From contig NZ_JAASRW010000006.1 of NCBI RefSeq assembly GCF_011761355.1, positions 310,001 to 374,000 on the forward strand: a DNA stretch of 64,000 nt, given 5' to 3'. A model generated the notes under the pieces. The model did no database searches, had not been told where the DNA came from, and was given only the letters and a program-made list of their open reading frames with translations. The stretch is from Paenibacillus lupini. GTDB taxonomy: Bacteria; Bacillota; Bacilli; Paenibacillales; Paenibacillaceae. The translations under genes were made by a program, and so were the position numbers. Shown here piece after piece: positions 60,491 through 64,000 of this stretch (positions within the stretch are counted from its first letter, which is position 1; each line of letters begins with the position of its first letter).

Positions 60491-62281
60491 TTAGAAATTA
60501 GGACCATTATTAGGTTTTAATAATGGAATCCTGATTTTTACACGAGTACCTTCCCGAATTTCACTTGTAATCGTTACGCCGTATTCTTCCCCAAATAACA
60601 ATTTAATACGATCGTTTACATTGCGGACACCAATTCCGCTGAACAACTGACGCTTGCTTACCTGCTTCGGAATTCCACCATTAATATTCATACCATCACC
60701 ATTATCGACAACCTCACAGACAAGCGACGAGCCCTCTTGAGCAACCATAATGTAAATATAACCTTCTGATTTCTCATTAAAGGCATGGAAGAACGCGTTC
60801 TCGATAAAAGGCTGAATCATCAGCTTCGGAATTCGATAGTCCAGGCAATCCGGCGCAATGAAATAGCTCACCCTGATCCGCTCTCCATAACGAACTTGAT
60901 TAATGAATACGTAGTTCTTCATATTATCCAGCTCCTGCTGGACGGTAATCATTTCGCTCACATTGCCGATGGCATTCTGAAGCAGAGAGATGAGGGCGTT
61001 AATCGTTTCCGCAGCCTTCTCTTTATTCCCTTGCTGCACCATGAATTTGACTGAAGCAAGCGTATTATATATAAAATGGGGATTGATCTGCTGCTGGAGG
61101 GCTTCCAGCTCAGCATTTCGCTGCTGCTTCTGCGTCTCGACGAGCCTGCCTACATAATCATTCAGCTCATCCATCATCGCGTTGAAAGCAAGGCCAAGCT
61201 GCCTCGTCTCATAACTGCCATCCACCTTTACATGGCGGTCAAATTCGTATTTCGAGATCGTTGAAATCTGCTTCACAAGTCTTGTGAGCGATTTGGTCAT
61301 TCTTCTGGAGATGAGGAAGACAATAATGACCGCAACAATAACAATTGCCATTACAACAAGGGCAATCTGTTTCGTGTCGGTCAATTGGCCAAGCACTTCT
61401 TTTTTATCAATCACATTCACCATGTACAAATCTAATCCAACAATCTGTTCCGACAAGAGAAGATGATCCTTGCCCATAATATTGGCGTTCTTGTAATCCA
61501 GATTGTTCTCCTCAATCGCCTCCGCGTCATGGAGAAGTTCCGGCGAACACTGGCCCAGCCAATCATTTCGATTAGAAGACACAATTGTTCCCCGCTTATC
61601 GAGAATAGCGACGTCATTCCCCAGACTCGTATTGCTGTCATAGAATCGAGCAAAATAAGGTTCACGCACAGCAAAATACATCATCCCATAAACAACTCCG
61701 CTTCGGTCCACGAGTGCCTTGGAGGCTATTATGGTAGGATCAATGCCGGGAATACCTGATGTCTCCGCATCATCGTAGGAATACATCAGCTTACGCGGCT
61801 CAGCTAGAGCACGCTTCGTAATAGGATGGTTACCCAGCGCATCGTCAGGAACCGGCCAATAAGAACGGTCCGTCGAATATCTCCGGCCATTCACCCCGGT
61901 TACCGTAATCCCAATATCGTAGGCATCGACACTCGAGCGGATCCGATTCATTTGCTGCCCCATTTGAAAATAACTAGACGCCATCGAGTTGGAATCGCCG
62001 CTCCCCTCGGTAAGAAACTGTTTGATTACACCGCTTTGCGCGATTTTGTTCGAGGTAAGGACGATGGAATAATTAAACGAATCCATGCCGCTTCTAATTT
62101 GTGTCGTTATCTTCGAATTCGTAATACTGAACGTCTCCATAAAGACGCGCCCGGAAATATTAATCGTCATCCACGTCGTAGTAATGGAAACCGCCACAAT
62201 GCTGACGACCATAATAATGAACATTTTGACGAATAGTCCGTTATATTTGAACCGATCTAGTACATTCCTCACAGCTCTCAC
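60491..62281 (-). CDS. YesM-type sensor histidine kinase
   Basis: A 596-residue membrane kinase. Two membrane segments (about 18-40 and 305-327) flank an extracellular dCache-like sensor domain; HAMP follows. The His_kinase domain has the phosphorylated His in LQQQINPHFIYNTLASVKF, and the ATPase lobe has PKLMIQPFIENAFFHAF, VVDNGDGM and GIGVRNVNDRIKLLFG. It pairs with the AraC-type regulator immediately upstream (4 bp gap). It probably senses the sugar, or the loaded receptor, of the downstream importer. Confidence 0.95.
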   Translation of the reverse strand: MRAVRNVLDRFKYNGLFVKMFIIMVVSIVAVSITTTWMTINISGRVFMETFSITNSKITTQIRSGMDSFNYSIVLTSNKIAQSGVIKQFLTEGSGDSNSMASSYFQMGQQMNRIRSSVDAYDIGITVTGVNGRRYSTDRSYWPVPDDALGNHPITKRALAEPRKLMYSYDDAETSGIPGIDPTIIASKALVDRSGVVYGMMYFAVREPYFARFYDSNTSLGNDVAILDKRGTIVSSNRNDWLGQCSPELLHDAEAIEENNLDYKNANIMGKDHLLLSEQIVGLDLYMVNVIDKKEVLGQLTDTKQIALVVMAIVIVAVIIVFLISRRMTKSLTRLVKQISTISKYEFDRHVKVDGSYETRQLGLAFNAMMDELNDYVGRLVETQKQQRNAELEALQQQINPHFIYNTLASVKFMVQQGNKEKAAETINALISLLQNAIGNVSEMITVQQELDNMKNYVFINQVRYGERIRVSYFIAPDCLDYRIPKLMIQPFIENAFFHAFNEKSEGYIYIMVAQEGSSLVCEVVDNGDGMNINGGIPKQVSKRQLFSGIGVRNVNDRIKLLFGEEYGVTITSEIREGTRVKIRIPLLKPNNGPNF

Positions 62282-62285
62282 TCAC

Positions 62286-63854
62286 TCATCTCATGTTTTG
62301 TTGCCGGTAGCGGCTTGGCGATAAGCCGGTATGCTTCTTAAACACTTTGCAGAAATAACTATGATCCGAATAACCTACCATCCCGCTAATCTCCGAAATC
62401 AAGGCTTCTCCTCCGCGCAGCAGTTCAGACGCCTTCTCTAATCTCACCCGATGCAAATAATCAACAAAGCCTTCATTATGGTGAGTAGAGAAGTAGCTCG
62501 ACAAGTAGGAAGGGTTAAAATGAAAATGTTTTGCCATCTCTGTTAAATTAAGCGATTCCGCGTAATGTTCATGAATATAATCGAGCAGACGCTTCATATT
62601 GGCATTGCCGGATTGTTCAGTCTTCTCGGCGATACACAGCTTAGCCTCTTCGATAAATTCATTAAGCAGCTCCGCTGCAGCACCTGCATTGCGGGACTCT
62701 TCGATCGCTTTGAAATAGTAGTATTTCTTCGTCTCGAGCTGTTGTGTGCTGTAGTTCATATTGCCCAGCAGCACGGTGATATTAAAGATGACATTACTTA
62801 AGAACGACTTATATTCGAATACATCCGTCGTGTAGTTGGTTTTAAACACGTCCAGATGATCACGCAAATAGTCAAAGGCGGTGTCAAAGCGTTCCCGCTT
62901 GAACGATTCCGTGAAATTATTCAAGTTAAAGGGCTCAACTGCTTGTGTGGATTCAGGAAACTCATTAAACAATAGCAGATGCTTGTCCGGAAAATAAAAA
63001 GCGTAGTCCATCATTTTCAGCAGATTAGTCTTGTACGCTTGCTCTAGTCCAGTAATAGCTGAGAAAGGCTCGCTGACTACGACTGCCGTATCCAGCTTCA
63101 ATTGATCAATCGAGCTTGCCATCGTTCTCGCCCAGTAGGGCAGCAGGCTCAGCATCGTATAGTCCAAATTGAGGAGCAGCAGAATCATCGGCGCTTCTGC
63201 CTTCAGAACATGGTACACCAGCTGTTCGGCATATTGAGCCTGCTTGTCCAGTTCTTCCTGCATCGTGAGCCGGATCGCATTCACCTGCTCCTTCGTCATC
63301 GTCCTTCCTCGAAGGTCGATGCCAAGCAGGCAGAAGGCACTATGAGGAAACTCGTCAGTAAGCTCATCTACAGCCTGCTGATCATCAATCTCGTAGCCAG
63401 ATAACAACTTATCTAAAATGGAGTCGATGGATGGCCCCTGATCAACGACCTGCACATCTCCTTGTAAGGATGGAATCTTCTCAGCTGCCGACTTTAATAC
63501 ACTCAGCAAATGACCGGTGTCGAGCTTGGGTTTTAATATATAGTCTCGTACGCCGCTTTGAAAGGTAGAACGTACGTAATCGAAATCTCCAAAGCTGCTA
63601 AGGACAATAACCTCAATGTCCGGGTATTGCAGCTTAATTTGCCGGGTCAGCTCTTCGCCGTCCATGATTGGCATAACAAGATCCGTCAGCACAATATGCG
63701 GCTGCAGCTCTGCGATGAGCTCAAGCGCTTCTTTACCATTCGAAGCTTCGCCTACGATTTGGAAGCCTTCCTGCTCCCAATTCATGTAGTGCTTGATGCC
63801 TTGCCGGATTAAGGCTTCATCATCAACGATCAGCAGCTTGCAGTAATTTGACAT
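62286..63854 (-). CDS. YesN-type response regulator (receiver plus AraC DNA-binding domain)
   Basis: A 522-residue regulator. The receiver domain (about 1-125) has the acidic pair in LLIVDDEALIRQG, the phosphorylated Asp in VLTDLVMPIMDGEE and the Lys of YILKPK. A long middle region (about 130-410) is followed by the AraC double helix-turn-helix (about 420-520; LNLTEMAKHFHFNPSYLSSY and ISEISGMVGYSDHSYFCKVF). It probably activates the binding-protein promoter. CAGGAGGGG precedes ATG 63854 and the site D hairpin array lies just before that. Confidence 0.95.
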   Translation of the reverse strand: MSNYCKLLIVDDEALIRQGIKHYMNWEQEGFQIVGEASNGKEALELIAELQPHIVLTDLVMPIMDGEELTRQIKLQYPDIEVIVLSSFGDFDYVRSTFQSGVRDYILKPKLDTGHLLSVLKSAAEKIPSLQGDVQVVDQGPSIDSILDKLLSGYEIDDQQAVDELTDEFPHSAFCLLGIDLRGRTMTKEQVNAIRLTMQEELDKQAQYAEQLVYHVLKAEAPMILLLLNLDYTMLSLLPYWARTMASSIDQLKLDTAVVVSEPFSAITGLEQAYKTNLLKMMDYAFYFPDKHLLLFNEFPESTQAVEPFNLNNFTESFKRERFDTAFDYLRDHLDVFKTNYTTDVFEYKSFLSNVIFNITVLLGNMNYSTQQLETKKYYYFKAIEESRNAGAAAELLNEFIEEAKLCIAEKTEQSGNANMKRLLDYIHEHYAESLNLTEMAKHFHFNPSYLSSYFSTHHNEGFVDYLHRVRLEKASELLRGGEALISEISGMVGYSDHSYFCKVFKKHTGLSPSRYRQQNMR

Positions 63855-63871
63855 GATGTTCCCCTCCTGAA

Positions 63872-64000
63872 AGCATTGTCACGCTTTTTGTGACAATGCT
63901 TACTTCGTAAGCATAAACCTGGCATTGTCACGCTTTTTGTGACAATGCTTACTTCGTAAGCATAAACCTGGAATTGCCACATGCTAAAAGAATTTCCACA
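63872..64000 (-). repeat. TGCTTACGAAG hairpin array, site D (two full copies and a remnant, 49-bp unit)
   Basis: Two near-identical units start at 63873 and 63922. As mRNA each reads TTTATGCTTACGAAGTAAGC, then GCATTGTCAC-loop-GTGACAATGC. A third, degenerate unit starts near 63971 and runs to the window edge. The last hairpin ends just before the ribosome site of the response regulator gene. Confidence 0.9.

Overview
The window looks like chromosome from a Paenibacillus-type Gram-positive bacterium (Bacillota). Pointers are S-layer-homology (SLH) surface proteins, a YesM/YesN-type two-component pair beside a sugar ABC importer, strong GGAGG-type ribosome sites with frequent GTG/TTG starts, a CcpA-type cre site and Bacillus-style Rho-independent terminators. 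No rRNA, tRNA, CRISPR array or intact mobile element was seen. Almost every gene is on the minus strand; the only convincing plus-strand gene is the PucR-type regulator at 17.4-19.0 kb.

Layout. (1) 1-15.2 kb: cell-surface and phosphoesterase region: a truncated SLH protein, two very large secreted metallophosphoesterases, a MetF-like protein, a DUF402 protein and a HupE-type membrane protein. (2) 15.2-16.1 kb: a non-coding array of about twelve small hairpins. (3) 16.1-29.9 kb: reductive pyrimidine degradation: alanine dehydrogenase, PucR-type regulator, PreT/PreA dihydropyrimidine dehydrogenase, dihydropyrimidinase, two candidate N-carbamoyl-beta-amino-acid hydrolases, a small unknown protein and an NMT1-type ABC importer. 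(4) 30.1-51.4 kb: one 21-kb single-strand run of 17 genes from a LacI-type regulator to a terminator. It holds a CUT1 importer, GH38 and GH36-like glycosidases, a helical-barrel glycosidase-like protein of unknown activity, an amidohydrolase, two FGGY kinases, a ROK kinase, a SIS protein, a four-carbon-acid-sugar kinase, class II aldolases of both kinds and a racemase-family protein. (5) 51.4-53.9 kb: a group II intron remnant and thiC under a TPP riboswitch. (6) 53.9-64 kb: a beta-galactosidase operon with its ABC importer and a YesM/YesN-type sensor and regulator.

How it works together. Regions 4 and 6 are two separate uptake-and-cleavage systems for plant- or microbe-derived glycosides. 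The first is probably repressed by its LacI protein through three perfect and one degenerate copy of TGGGAACGTTCCCA. The second is probably driven by its two-component system with CcpA input. Region 3 imports a small ring compound and opens it to a beta-amino acid. Region 1 displays phosphoesterases on the wall or outside the cell.

The most unusual signal is non-coding. Four intergenic sites (about 22.0, 29.0, 57.0 and 63.9 kb) carry tandem hairpins whose stems differ between sites but which share a TGCTTACGAAG core, and each array ends just before a ribosome site. Two other intergenic arrays (15.4-16.0 and 25.9-26.2 kb) are made of hairpins laid out with a strict short-long alternating spacing. 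Domain and function calls rest on reading motifs by eye; no database search was run.
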